A stretch of 64,000 nt of DNA from UBA5543 sp964464965 (GCA_964464965.1 CAYXHM010000007.1:150402-214401); one strand, 5' to 3'; counted from the stretch's first letter, positions 9,647-18,531 are shown. Translations and numbers: made by a program. Notes: generated from the sequence alone by a model not told the origin.

Positions 9647-10575
9647 AAATTCTTATAACAGGCGCTACCGGTTTTATTGGCACAAACCTGCAACAATATC
9701 TTAAGGATAAAATGCAGGGTGTTGATTTCTATTATATAGTACGCACCAAAACAGGTAAACCCAAAGAGTGGCTTTGGGAAGAACTGGCAAATATGCCGAA
9801 AGAGATAGATGCGGTTATACACCTGGCTGGTCTGGCGCACGATACTAAGAATACCCAGGACGATAGTGCGTACATCAAGGTCAATTTTGAATTGACGAAA
9901 AGCCTGTATAACTGGTACCTGAAAAGCAGGGCCACAAAATTTATATACGCTAGCAGTGTAAAAGCTGTGGCAGATAGTGTTGAGGGTGAATTAACTGAAG
10001 ACACACTGGCAAAACCATTAACCCCATATGGAATATCCAAGCTAAGGGCTGAGGAGTATATTCAGCAACTATCATTAGGGATTGCGGATAAGGCATTTTA
10101 TATATTACGGCCATGTATGGTACATGGGCCGGGCAATAAGGGTAACCTTAACCTGCTGTACAAATTCATCAATAAAGGTATCCCATACCCGCTGGGTGCG
10201 TTTAATAATGTCCGCTCTTTTTTAAGCATCGATAATTTCTGCTTTGTGTGTAAGGAGTTGTTGACACTGAATATTCAATCAGGTGCATACAACGTGGCTG
10301 ATGACGAACCTCTATCTACCGGCGAACTGGTTAAAACCATTGCAGATGTTTCAGGGGCAAAGGCCAAAGTATGGAACCTGTCACCTGTTATTGTAAAAGG
10401 GTTGGCAAAAACAGGGGACATATTAAAGCTGCCACTTAACTCTGAAAGGCTACAGAAGCTGACTGAGAACTATGTGGTAAGCAATAAAAAGATAAAACAA
10501 GCCCTGGGCATCCTGTCGTTACCCGTTAAGGTACGCGACGGTATTGCTAAGACTATCGCCTCTTTCAAATCATAA
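9643..10575 (+). CDS. NAD-dependent sugar-nucleotide epimerase/dehydratase (extended SDR)
   Basis: A 310-residue extended short-chain dehydrogenase. The Rossmann motif ITGATGFIG lies at the very N-terminus, so the TTG start overlapping the previous stop is the only sensible one. The catalytic YxxxK is in PYGISKLRAEEY, and YASSVKAVAD carries the active-site Ser region. Genes of this type paired with a WecA/WbpL-type transferase, as here, usually make the N-acetylated sugar nucleotide that starts the repeat unit (WbpV- or WbpP-like). Substrate specificity cannot be read directly. Confidence 0.8.
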   Translation: MKILITGATGFIGTNLQQYLKDKMQGVDFYYIVRTKTGKPKEWLWEELANMPKEIDAVIHLAGLAHDTKNTQDDSAYIKVNFELTKSLYNWYLKSRATKFIYASSVKAVADSVEGELTEDTLAKPLTPYGISKLRAEEYIQQLSLGIADKAFYILRPCMVHGPGNKGNLNLLYKFINKGIPYPLGAFNNVRSFLSIDNFCFVCKELLTLNIQSGAYNVADDEPLSTGELVKTIADVSGAKAKVWNLSPVIVKGLAKTGDILKLPLNSERLQKLTENYVVSNKKIKQALGILSLPVKVRDGIAKTIASFKS

Positions 10576-10580
10576 TTCAC

Positions 10581-11537
10581 TTGCCCGACTATCCATTTTT
10601 TTCTGCGGTTTACGTTTACCTGGCCATTGTATTATTTGCAGTGATGGTTGTGTATTTCAGGATAGCGAAACGTTTCAGTATAATAGACAAACCCAACGAG
10701 CGTAGCTCTCATATTAAGCCAACCATCAGGGGAGGGGGGATTATATTCCCGGTAACTATTCTGATGTACTTCCTGTTTAACGAGTACCAGTACCCTTGGT
10801 TTGCTTTAGCTGTTCTATTGGCAGGGGCTGTCAGTTTTATAGATGATATAACAGACCTGCCGCGAACGCTTCGTTTGGGTATTCATATCCTGTCGTCTGT
10901 ATTGATACTATACCAGGCAGGTGTGGGTATTTTGCTTGTTGCGCTTATAGTATTGGCCTTCATTTTTGTAGTCGGAGTGATGAATGCCTTCAACTTTATG
11001 GATGGTATCAATGGCATTACCGGTTTCTATAGTCTTGCTGTAATTATACCCTTGCTGCTTACAGAAGGTAACCCTGCAAATATTGAACTGCTTTGCTTTA
11101 TGATTGTAGCTTTGCTGGTGTTCCTGTTCTTCAATGCCAGGAAGAAAGCTAAATGCTTTGCCGGGGATGTGGGCAGTGTGTCTATAGCAGTAATCGTATG
11201 CTTCCTGCTGGTGCAACGCATTGTAACAACCGGGGACTACAAATACCTGGCCTTCTTAACACTGTACCTGGTAGATACGGGCCTGACCCTTATACAAAGG
11301 GCTAAGAATGGTGAAAAAGTATTTGAGGCGCACAGGAAACACCTGTTCCAGGTACTGTCTAACGAAATGAAAATACCACACCTGTTTGTTGCATTACTGT
11401 TTGCGTTGGTTCAGTTTGGTTTGAATATGCTGCTCATCAATACAGATATGAGCATAGCGGGCATCGTAATAGTATTTGCTGTAGCTATTGCTATATATAT
11501 TCCCGTTAAAGTACGCCTGCTGCAGGTAGCAGGTTAA
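10581..11537 (+). CDS. Polyprenyl-phosphate sugar-1-phosphate transferase (WecA/WbpL/MraY family)
   Basis: A 318-residue integral membrane protein with about ten hydrophobic segments. Family motifs are present: FIDDITDLPRTLRLGIH (Asp pair for Mg2+), NAFNFMDGINGITG, and the late HRKHLFQ (HxxHxxQ-like) loop. The enzyme transfers an N-acetylhexosamine-1-phosphate to undecaprenyl phosphate, the first membrane step of the glycan. It starts with TTG 5 bp after the epimerase and is the last gene of the operon. Its 3' end overlaps the convergent methyltransferase gene by 4 bp. Confidence 0.88.
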   Translation: MPDYPFFSAVYVYLAIVLFAVMVVYFRIAKRFSIIDKPNERSSHIKPTIRGGGIIFPVTILMYFLFNEYQYPWFALAVLLAGAVSFIDDITDLPRTLRLGIHILSSVLILYQAGVGILLVALIVLAFIFVVGVMNAFNFMDGINGITGFYSLAVIIPLLLTEGNPANIELLCFMIVALLVFLFFNARKKAKCFAGDVGSVSIAVIVCFLLVQRIVTTGDYKYLAFLTLYLVDTGLTLIQRAKNGEKVFEAHRKHLFQVLSNEMKIPHLFVALLFALVQFGLNMLLINTDMSIAGIVIVFAVAIAIYIPVKVRLLQVAG

Positions 11538-12067
11538 GATTTTCTGCCCCTCATTATTTCCCACAGTACAACGCTCAGGCTTACAGAGATATTAAGCGAA
11601 TGTTTGCTGCCCCATTGAGGTATCTCTATACAATTATCTGCCTGCTGCATCACCTCTTCATTTACGCCACTCACTTCGTTGCCGAATACTAAGGCGATTT
11701 TCTCACTGTTTTCTACCCGGTAGTTATTCAGCATCACGCTGTCGTGTGCCTGTTCTACTGCTATTATTTTATAGCCATTTTCTTTTGCCGCTTCTAGTGC
11801 TGCTATGGTGGTGGGGAAGTATCGCCAGTTTACCGTTTCCGTAGCGCCCAGGGCTGTTTTATGAATATCCCTGTGTGGGGGTTGCGGGGTATAGCCGCAG
11901 AGGTATAGAGCCTCTATGGTAAAAGCATCGCAGGTACGGAAAGCCGAACCTACATTGTGCATGCTGCGTATATCGTCTAGTATGATGATAATAGGCTGTT
12001 TTTCAGCTGTTTGCATTTCCTCATTGCTCAGCCTTTCCAGTTCTTCCATTGTCTTTTTGATAAACAT
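11534..12067 (-). CDS. TrmH/SpoU family RNA 2'-O-methyltransferase
   Basis: A 177-residue SPOUT methyltransferase if started at the ATG at 12067. The reading frame is open further upstream, but a TAnnTTTG promoter element at 12089-12096 lies inside that extension, so the shorter start is preferred (ATG at 12049 is also possible). The three family motifs are present: NVGSAFRTCDAF near residue 38, LVFGNEVSGV near 126 and SLNISVSLSVV near 157. These form the trefoil-knot SAM site. The target is a tRNA or rRNA ribose, not identifiable from sequence. There is no N-terminal RNA-binding domain, consistent with a small TrmH/TrmL-like enzyme. Confidence 0.85.
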   Translation of the reverse strand: MFIKKTMEELERLSNEEMQTAEKQPIIIILDDIRSMHNVGSAFRTCDAFTIEALYLCGYTPQPPHRDIHKTALGATETVNWRYFPTTIAALEAAKENGYKIIAVEQAHDSVMLNNYRVENSEKIALVFGNEVSGVNEEVMQQADNCIEIPQWGSKHSLNISVSLSVVLWEIMRGRKS

Positions 12068-12088
12068 ATACGCTGCTTTCTTGCTGTG

Positions 12089-12096
12089 CAAAGGTA
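12089..12096 (-). promoter_or_regulatory. Promoter -7 element TACCTTTG upstream of the TrmH-type gene
   Basis: On the minus strand the bases read TACCTTTG, a full match to the Bacteroidota -7 consensus TAnnTTTG. The last G is 22 bases before the ATG at 12067. It supports the shorter start for the methyltransferase. No clear -33 TTTG was seen. Confidence 0.55.
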
Positions 12097-12159
12097 TCGG
12101 AAAAGAATATAGCGATAAAAAACATGGTAATGAAATAAATGTATCTCCTCCCTTTTGTG

Positions 12160-12167
12160 TATATTTG
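12160..12167 (+). promoter_or_regulatory. Promoter -7 element TATATTTG for clpS
   Basis: TATATTTG matches TAnnTTTG exactly and ends 31 bases before the clpS ATG. The trmH-like and clpS promoters are divergent within about 70 bp. Confidence 0.55.
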
Positions 12168-12197
12168 CACATCAAATTTTAAAAATCAAACAAGCAC

Positions 12198-12500
12198 ATG
12201 AGTACCGTTTGGCAACCACATAACAGCAACAAGTGGCAAACACAAGAAGATGCAGACCAGGATGTACTGGTAGAATCACTGCACAACCTGATAGTATGGA
12301 ATGATGAGGTAAATACCTTCGACCATGTTATAGAATCTCTGGTGGATGTATGCGAGCATAGCCCCGAGCAGGCAGAACAATGCGCCCTGTTTATTCACCA
12401 CAAAGGTAAATACGGTGTGAAGAAAGGTAGTTTTGAGATACTGCGCCCTAAAGCTGAAGCGTTGATAGACAGGGGTATCCAGGCTACTATAGATTACTGA
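12198..12500 (+). CDS. clpS: ATP-dependent Clp protease adaptor ClpS
   Basis: A 100-residue protein matching ClpS: the core LIVWNDEVNTFDHVIESL is followed by a helix rich in acidic residues and HHKGKYGVKKGSFE. ClpS binds the N-terminal domain of ClpA/ClpC and delivers N-degron substrates to ClpAP-type protease. The Asn-Asp pair in VWNDEVNTF corresponds to residues that bind the substrate N-terminus. It is a single-gene unit with its own promoter and a hairpin just downstream. Confidence 0.93.
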   Translation: MSTVWQPHNSNKWQTQEDADQDVLVESLHNLIVWNDEVNTFDHVIESLVDVCEHSPEQAEQCALFIHHKGKYGVKKGSFEILRPKAEALIDRGIQATIDY

Positions 12501-12524
12501 TATTTTACCCCGAACAATATTTTG

Positions 12525-12555
12525 AAAAGCCCTGCCTTATGGTGAGGCTTTTTTA
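12525..12555. terminator. Hairpin between convergent clpS and START-domain gene
   Basis: AAAAGCC at 12525-12531 pairs with GGCTTTT at 12546-12552, with partial pairing inside. The A run and T run on either side allow it to stop transcription from both directions. Confidence 0.6.
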
Positions 12556-12562
12556 ATTGCTT

Positions 12563-13183
12563 TTAGTAGTTCCCCGTTTCCAGCAGGTTCTTAAACTCCT
12601 CCATGGTGTCAAAAATGGTGTTGTGTATCACCGGGTCAGATATCCAGCGGGGAATGCTGCTATCTTTGTTGGCGGCTATGATGTAGGTGACCTTTATATA
12701 GCCGTTTGGTTGTTCTTCCAGTATCCATTTGCCTTTTACGCCTGTTATACGTTTTACGTCTTTATCTTTTGGAAACCGGCTATCCTGTATGCTTTCAAAA
12801 AGAACTTCTGTATAACCATTACCTGCGGTTGGCTGGTTATGATATTGCACACACCAATCCTGGTCGTCCATACCAATAGGTGTGTTGTACCGGGTATAGT
12901 TTATCCAATAACCATTTTCCTCCTTGTTCACTATCCTGTAGGTTTCGGCCCTGCCGTTCCATTTTACGCCTGCTTCTTCATTCTTCAGTAGAGATACTAT
13001 TTCATCTTTATTACTCCTGGTCATGAAGATTACTTTCAACTCCCGTACCTTAGCGTTGCTTTGCCTTGTTATCCACCGTTCGTATATCGATATGGCATTT
13101 TCTTTCTTTACCATTTTATACTCTTCTGCCGTAGCAATTATGCTAAACATGGTAAGCATTGCCAACATCATCATTAACTTCAT
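12563..13183 (-). CDS. Secreted START/SRPBCC-fold domain protein
   Basis: A 206-residue protein with a hydrophobic N-terminal signal segment (MMMLAMLTMFSIIATAEE). The rest looks like a START-like helix-grip fold: NEEAGVKWNGRAETYRIV, then ENGYWINYTRYNTP, and at the C-terminus PRWISDPVIHNTIFDTMEEF, a typical closing helix. Such proteins bind lipids or other hydrophobic ligands. The signal segment points to the periplasm. No partner gene is evident. Confidence 0.65.
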   Translation of the reverse strand: MKLMMMLAMLTMFSIIATAEEYKMVKKENAISIYERWITRQSNAKVRELKVIFMTRSNKDEIVSLLKNEEAGVKWNGRAETYRIVNKEENGYWINYTRYNTPIGMDDQDWCVQYHNQPTAGNGYTEVLFESIQDSRFPKDKDVKRITGVKGKWILEEQPNGYIKVTYIIAANKDSSIPRWISDPVIHNTIFDTMEEFKNLLETGNY

Positions 13184-13221
13184 ATTCTTTATTTTAGGAG
13201 GTTACCCTCATATATAAGACG

Positions 13222-13291
13222 CCCTTAAAGGGTTTTACCCCTATTGCAGCTGTTTATACTGAAAATCCCCATACAAATAACCCTTTAAGGG
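13222..13291. repeat. Widely spaced 13-bp perfect inverted repeat upstream of the DPP IV gene
   Basis: CCCTTAAAGGGTT at 13222-13234 is the exact reverse complement of AACCCTTTAAGGG at 13279-13291, 44 bases apart. Each half is itself a small palindrome (CCCTT-n-AAGGG). It lies between the divergent START-domain gene and the DPP IV gene, 36-134 bp before the latter. It could be a pair of operator sites or a long hairpin. Confidence 0.5.
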
Positions 13292-13326
13292 GGAAAGATT
13301 AGTTTCCATCTATGCGGTTTGGATGT

Positions 13327-13334
13327 TATTTTTG
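13327..13334 (+). promoter_or_regulatory. Promoter -7 element TATTTTTG for the DPP IV gene
   Basis: TATTTTTG fits TAnnTTTG and ends 22 bases before the ATG at 13356. It is the only good match in this intergenic region. Confidence 0.5.
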
Positions 13335-13355
13335 ATTATTACTTAATATACAGAT

Positions 13356-15533
13356 ATGCGTTCCATTTTAGCCCTTGTGGCATTGTTGTCATTTCAGCTT
13401 GTTTATGCACAAAAAGGCAGCAAGCTGATAAAGCTTGAAGACATTTATAAAAGCAATACTTTCAGCATGAAGATCGTACCGGGCTTCAATGCTATGAAAG
13501 ACGGGCTGCGATTTACCAAGCTGGAGACCAAGGATAAAAACCAAAGCATCAATGTATATAACCTGGCAACAGGTAGCTGGGTAAAGGTGTTGTTTAGCAA
13601 TAAGGATAAAAAGATAGACGGTAATAAGCTGAACATCTCAAGCTATGCCTTCAGTGAAGATGAAACGAAAATCCTCCTGTTTACAGAACCGCAGCCTGTG
13701 TACCGCCACTCTGTATTTTACAAGGTGTATGTGTACGATACCAAATCTCAGGATTTAAGGTCAGTAGATGATAACAAGGTGATGCATGCATCGTTTTCTC
13801 CTGATGGCTCGAAGGTTGCGTACATGCAGGACAACAACATGTATTATAAAGACCTGGAAACAGGTGAGCGTACTGCAATAACTACAGACGGTAAATGGAA
13901 CCATATTATCAATGGTAACTGCGACTGGGTGTACGAAGAAGAGTTCAGTTTTACACAGGCATATCAGTGGTCACCCGATGGTAAGTATATAGCCTACTAC
14001 CGTTTTGACGAAAGCAAAGTGCCTGAATACACCATGCATATATACAACGGTCTGTATCCTGAAAATTATAAATACAAATATCCCAAGGCGGGGGAGGTAA
14101 ACTCCGTAGTAGAGATAAGGGTGTACAACCTGGCTACAAAAGCCGTAGTAACGGTGAATACGGGTAATGAAACAGACCAGTACATTCCGCGCATAAAATG
14201 GGTTAAGAAGAACAACGAGCTATGTGTGTACAGGTTGAACAGGCTGCAAAACCATCTTGATCTGTTGCTGGCAGATGCGCATACAGGCGTATCCCAGGTG
14301 GTATATTCTGAAACAAATAAATATTACATAGACATTAACGACAATCTTGAATTCCTGCCGGACGGGCATTCTTTCATCTTTACAACAGAGCGTAACAAAT
14401 ACACGCACCTGTATCATTGGGATTGGAAAAGAAGGGTGCTGAAAGAACTTACACCCGGCAAGTTTGATATAGACCAGATAGTAGGCATAGACGAAAAAAG
14501 AAAGATGGTGTACTACACAGCCGCCGAGAAGTCTCCGCTGGAAAGAAAATTATATGCGGTAGAATGGAATGGCATGGGTAAGAAACTGCTGACACCTGAA
14601 GAAGGCACGCACAGCATTACCCCGATAGAAGGCCACAACTTCTTCCTGGATAAATACTCAACACTGAATGAGCCGCCTATATACTACCTGCGCAACAACA
14701 ATGGTAAGGTGGTGCGTGTGTTGGAAGACAATATGGAATACACCCTGAAGATGCAGGAGTACGCATTGGGCAAGGTAGAATTTAAAACGATAAAAGGCGC
14801 TTATGGCGATGACCTGAACGCATATGTAATGACCCCGCCCGATTTTAATAAGAGCAAAAAATATCCGGTGCTGATGTTCCAGTACAGTGGGCCTGCCTCT
14901 CAGCAGGTGAGGGATATGTACCCCCTGGGCAACTATATGTGGCACCAGATGTTGGCGCAAAAGGGCTATATAATAGTGTGTGCAGATGGCACAGGTACAG
15001 GCATGCGTGGGGAGGAATTCCGCAAGAAGACCTACCTGCAACTGGGCATGATGGAAAGCGATGACCAGATAGCTGTGGCTAAGGAACTGGGCAAGCTCTC
15101 CTATGTGGATAAAGACAGGATAGGTATATGGGGCTGGAGTTATGGCGGCTTTATGAGCAGTACCTGCCTGTTTAAAGGCGACGGTGTGTTTAAAATGGCA
15201 ATTGCGGTAGCCCCTGTGTCTAACTGGCGGTATTATGACAACATCTATACCGAAAGGTATATGCGTACGCCAAAAGAAAATCCTGATGGCTACGACAATA
15301 ATGCCCCTGAAAAGATGGCCAAAAACATGCAGGGAAAATTCCTGCTGATACACGGCACAGCCGATGATAATGTGCATTTTCAGAATTCAGTAACGCTTAC
15401 GCAGGAACTGATACAGGCCAATAAGGAGTTTGAAAGCGAGTATTATCCTGACAGGGCGCATGGTATATCAGGCGGCAATTCCAGGTTCCATTTATATAAC
15501 AGGATGACAAATTTCATTCTCACCAATCTTTGA
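13356..15533 (+). CDS. Dipeptidyl peptidase IV (prolyl oligopeptidase family S9B)
   Basis: A 725-residue exported serine peptidase with a signal peptide (RSILALVALLSFQLVYAQ). An N-terminal beta-propeller contains the diagnostic DWVYEEEF double-glutamate motif that anchors the free N-terminus of the substrate. The C-terminal hydrolase has GWSYGG with Ser595, GTADDNVHFQNS with Asp670 and RAHGIS with His702, the expected triad. It releases Xaa-Pro dipeptides in the periplasm, as in peptide-using Bacteroidota. The gene appears to be followed by the YihY-like gene after 16 bp. Confidence 0.92.
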   Translation: MRSILALVALLSFQLVYAQKGSKLIKLEDIYKSNTFSMKIVPGFNAMKDGLRFTKLETKDKNQSINVYNLATGSWVKVLFSNKDKKIDGNKLNISSYAFSEDETKILLFTEPQPVYRHSVFYKVYVYDTKSQDLRSVDDNKVMHASFSPDGSKVAYMQDNNMYYKDLETGERTAITTDGKWNHIINGNCDWVYEEEFSFTQAYQWSPDGKYIAYYRFDESKVPEYTMHIYNGLYPENYKYKYPKAGEVNSVVEIRVYNLATKAVVTVNTGNETDQYIPRIKWVKKNNELCVYRLNRLQNHLDLLLADAHTGVSQVVYSETNKYYIDINDNLEFLPDGHSFIFTTERNKYTHLYHWDWKRRVLKELTPGKFDIDQIVGIDEKRKMVYYTAAEKSPLERKLYAVEWNGMGKKLLTPEEGTHSITPIEGHNFFLDKYSTLNEPPIYYLRNNNGKVVRVLEDNMEYTLKMQEYALGKVEFKTIKGAYGDDLNAYVMTPPDFNKSKKYPVLMFQYSGPASQQVRDMYPLGNYMWHQMLAQKGYIIVCADGTGTGMRGEEFRKKTYLQLGMMESDDQIAVAKELGKLSYVDKDRIGIWGWSYGGFMSSTCLFKGDGVFKMAIAVAPVSNWRYYDNIYTERYMRTPKENPDGYDNNAPEKMAKNMQGKFLLIHGTADDNVHFQNSVTLTQELIQANKEFESEYYPDRAHGISGGNSRFHLYNRMTNFILTNL

Positions 15534-15549
15534 CCGTACTTTGTAAGGT

Positions 15550-16491
15550 ATGACAAGGCTTGAAAAGCTGATACTGGACTCACCTCCGGTACGTTTATTG
15601 TTTGCGTGTGCAAAGGCTATAAAAATGCCTGGGACAGAGAAACTGTCATTGTACGAGATAGGCGCCTTCTTTTTTAAAGAGCTGGGCAACAATAAGTTAT
15701 TTGTAAGCTGCGCTGCCGTAACGTACAACTTTGTGATGGCTATGCCGCCCACCTTGCTGGTGTTGTTCTCACTGGTGCCATACCTGCCGTTGCAGGGCGT
15801 GCAGGAGGCCATACTGGATACCTTGAGGCTGGTAGCGCACAACCGTTCCTTATACGATGGTATCAGCACGGTAGTGATAGATTTTATGAACAATGAGCGG
15901 GCAGAGGTGCTTTCTTCAGGTATCCTGCTCACGCTTTTCTTCGCCTCCAATGGCATGATGGGTGTCATCAATAGTTTTGAGCGGGAGCACCTGTCCGTGT
16001 ACGTTAAGACGTCCAGCCTCAAGCAACGGTGGATGGCTATAAAGCTTACAGTCCTCTTGCTGATAGTGGCGATACTCAGCATAGTTGTGCTCATCATACA
16101 GAGTGCTGCACTCAACGAACTGATACTGCAGGTGTTTGACAATACATGGATCATAAGGCTGGTGAGTGTATTGGTTGTTGTGACAATTTTATACACCGCT
16201 ATTTCACTGATATATATATACGGGCCTACACTTAATACCCGCACGAAATTTATTTCTCCCGGTGCTATACTGGCGACGGTATTATGTGTCATTACATCTA
16301 CCGTTTTTTTCTTCCTGGTAGACAATTTCATCCAGTACAATAAGGTGTATGGCTCTATTGGTACGCTGATGGCCTTTATGGTGTGGATATGGCTGAACGT
16401 ACTGGTAATACTGATTGGATATGATCTTAACGTGAGTGTGATGTCTATAAAATATACACGGAAGAATGGCACTGAGAAGAAAGTTAAGTAA
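15550..16491 (+). CDS. YihY/virulence factor BrkB family membrane protein
   Basis: A 313-residue inner-membrane protein with about six hydrophobic segments. FVSCAAVTYNFVMAMPPTLLVLFSLVPYL and MVWIWLNVLVILIGYDLN are the typical first and last conserved blocks of the YihY/BrkB family (formerly misnamed RNase BN). A central YGPTLNTRTKFISPGAI-like stretch is also typical. Function is not firmly known for the family. The reading frame overlaps the start of the next gene by 26 bp. Confidence 0.85.
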   Translation: MTRLEKLILDSPPVRLLFACAKAIKMPGTEKLSLYEIGAFFFKELGNNKLFVSCAAVTYNFVMAMPPTLLVLFSLVPYLPLQGVQEAILDTLRLVAHNRSLYDGISTVVIDFMNNERAEVLSSGILLTLFFASNGMMGVINSFEREHLSVYVKTSSLKQRWMAIKLTVLLLIVAILSIVVLIIQSAALNELILQVFDNTWIIRLVSVLVVVTILYTAISLIYIYGPTLNTRTKFISPGAILATVLCVITSTVFFFLVDNFIQYNKVYGSIGTLMAFMVWIWLNVLVILIGYDLNVSVMSIKYTRKNGTEKKVK

Positions 16492-17848
16492 TACATTGAT
16501 GGTGCTTGCCTTCTGCAGCGGGCTGCAAGCCTGCAACGATGAAGAGTCTATACCCGCCAAAGTGACCTTTACAGAACATGTTGCACCTATATTGTTCAAC
16601 AACTGTACCATCTGCCACCGCCCCAATGGTGCCGCTCATTTCGACCTGGTTACCTATGCAGATGCCAAACGTTATGCATCAGGCATTGCATTTGCCACTA
16701 AAGAACGCATGATGCCGCCATGGCCGGCAGATCCCGATTACACAGAATTTGTAGGGCAAAAGATACTGGGTGAGCGTGATATAGAAATATTGCAGAAATG
16801 GCTGAAAGACGGGCTGGAAGAAGGCCCTGCTGATAAACTGCCTGCTGTGCCTTCATTTCCCGAAGGTTCCCTGGTAGGTGTGCCCGATGTGCGCATACCT
16901 GTACAGCCCATGCTGCTGGAGGCCAATAGCGCTGATAAATTCCTGATAGTAAAAGTGCCTTATGAATTGCCCAACGACACTTTTGCCCAACTGGTAGAAT
17001 TTGTGCCGGGCAGGAACAATGTGGTGCACCATGTAAATGGCGATATGGTAAAATACGATTACCATAAAAAAACAAATGTACACGAAGGGGCCAGGGTAGT
17101 GGACATGGTGCTGGACAGCACCATTACACAGGCTTACGAAAAGCTGGGCCTGCCCAATGATGATGGTACATACCCCACGCTGCAAAAATCGGTAGTGAAC
17201 TACCTGCCTGGTACCTACGGCCAGATATACCCCGAGGGGGTGGGGGGGTACAGGTTGTCCCGCAAAGGAGCTTTCCTGCTCAACGATCTGCATTATGGTT
17301 TTACAGGCACCAATGCTGTTTGGGACAGTTCGTATATTAACATCTTCTACGCCAAATCTCCGCCCGACAGGCCTGTGCAGGAATTCCAGATGGGCACACT
17401 GGGTGTATCGCCGGTAGAGCCAGATTTGGTATTACAACCCAACACGGTAAAGAAGGTCTGGTCAAAACTCACCATTCCAGACGATATCTCTATTCTCACC
17501 ATCAACCCGCACATGCACGTGCTGGGCAAAACCTTTAAGGCATATGCCATAGCCCCCGGTGGCGATACTATCCGGCTGATATCTATACCCAAATGGGACT
17601 TTAACTGGCAGTATTTCTACACTTTTAAAAAGATGGTGAAAATCCCTAAAGGAAGCACCATATATGCCGAGGGGTTGTATGACAATACGCGCAAGAATAT
17701 GAACAACCCCTTCAGCCCGCCCAGGCTGGTGCGGGACAACAACGGTAGTATGCGCGCTACAGATGAGATGTTCCAGTTCATTATCACTTATGTAATGTAT
17801 AAGCCCGGAGATGAGAACATAAGCCTGGAAACAACACCGCGTAAATGA
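16466..17848 (+). CDS. Lipoprotein with cytochrome c domain and copper type II monooxygenase-like domains
   Basis: A 460-residue protein. The N-terminus (MALRRKLSNTLMVLAF then SGLQAC) is a lipoprotein signal with Cys23 as the modified residue. A heme c site, CTICH (Cys47, Cys50, His51), follows in a short cytochrome domain. The rest resembles the peptidylglycine/dopamine monooxygenase fold: a His pair His188-His189 in NVVHHVNGD (CuH-like), PHMHVLGKTF with His349 and His351 (CuM-like), and Met435 in DEMFQFIITYVMY (equivalent to the CuM methionine). It is probably an outer-membrane-attached or periplasmic redox enzyme; its substrate is unknown. A thioredoxin-like gene follows and may be its electron or maturation partner. 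Confidence 0.72.
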   Translation: MALRRKLSNTLMVLAFCSGLQACNDEESIPAKVTFTEHVAPILFNNCTICHRPNGAAHFDLVTYADAKRYASGIAFATKERMMPPWPADPDYTEFVGQKILGERDIEILQKWLKDGLEEGPADKLPAVPSFPEGSLVGVPDVRIPVQPMLLEANSADKFLIVKVPYELPNDTFAQLVEFVPGRNNVVHHVNGDMVKYDYHKKTNVHEGARVVDMVLDSTITQAYEKLGLPNDDGTYPTLQKSVVNYLPGTYGQIYPEGVGGYRLSRKGAFLLNDLHYGFTGTNAVWDSSYINIFYAKSPPDRPVQEFQMGTLGVSPVEPDLVLQPNTVKKVWSKLTIPDDISILTINPHMHVLGKTFKAYAIAPGGDTIRLISIPKWDFNWQYFYTFKKMVKIPKGSTIYAEGLYDNTRKNMNNPFSPPRLVRDNNGSMRATDEMFQFIITYVMYKPGDENISLETTPRK

Positions 17849-17919
17849 GGGTGATTTTTTAACTTTTTGCTGTGCTTTATTGTACTGACATCATTTAACT
17901 TTATAAAAACAGGAAAACT

Positions 17920-18531
17920 ATGAATAAAATATTGACAATAGCTGCCGCTATGCTGATGGGGACTACAACATTTGCACAGGATAACATCAAGAGCATAGAG
18001 ATAGGCTCGTCTATACCAATGGGCGACGTAAAGATGAAAGGCGTGGATAAAAAAGAACTTGCGCTCAACGATGTGAAAACTAACGACGGCCTGCTGGTGA
18101 TGTTCAGTTGCAACACCTGCCCCTATGTGGTAAAAAGCCAGGAGCGTACCAAAGAAATGCTGGCCTATGCAAAAGCCAAAGGCATAGGCGCAGTTGTGAT
18201 AAATAGCAACGAGGCCAGGCGCGAAAGTGATGATTCTCCCAAGGCGATGGCTAAATATGCAAAAGACAATGGCTATACTAATGTAGGCTATTTGATAGAT
18301 GAGAAATCTAAACTGGCAGATGCATTTGGCGCAACACGCACGCCGGAGGTATTCCTGTTTGACGGTAACGGCAAACTCATGTACAAAGGCGCTATGGAAG
18401 ACAATCCTACGGCACCCGCAGAGTCTAAGGAGCTATACCTGAAAGATGCCATAGACAAAATAACCAGCGGCCAGATGCCCGACCCATCCAGCACTAAGTC
18501 TATTGGCTGTACTATTAAGAGGGTATCGTAG
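17920..18531 (+). CDS. Exported thioredoxin-like (redoxin) protein
   Basis: A 203-residue protein with a signal peptide ending near TTFAQ. It has a thioredoxin fold with a CxxC site in FSCNTCPYV (Cys64, Cys67) and the cis-Pro region in ATRTPEVFLFDGNG. The C-terminus ends GCTIKRV, a conserved-looking tail in this redoxin subgroup. It is 71 bp after the cytochrome/monooxygenase-like gene, and in other bacteria these domain types occur together or fused. It is therefore likely a periplasmic redox partner of that protein. Confidence 0.78.
   Translation: MNKILTIAAAMLMGTTTFAQDNIKSIEIGSSIPMGDVKMKGVDKKELALNDVKTNDGLLVMFSCNTCPYVVKSQERTKEMLAYAKAKGIGAVVINSNEARRESDDSPKAMAKYAKDNGYTNVGYLIDEKSKLADAFGATRTPEVFLFDGNGKLMYKGAMEDNPTAPAESKELYLKDAIDKITSGQMPDPSSTKSIGCTIKRVS

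Noticed and set aside
12068..12175. N-terminal extension of the TrmH-type protein
   Set aside because: It contains the promoter element at 12089-12096 and has no similarity to the methyltransferase family.
15492..16496. 334-codon minus-strand frame opposite the YihY/BrkB gene
   Set aside because: Shadow of the real + strand gene; Ser/Thr-rich composition mirrors the coding strand and no recognisable domain is seen.
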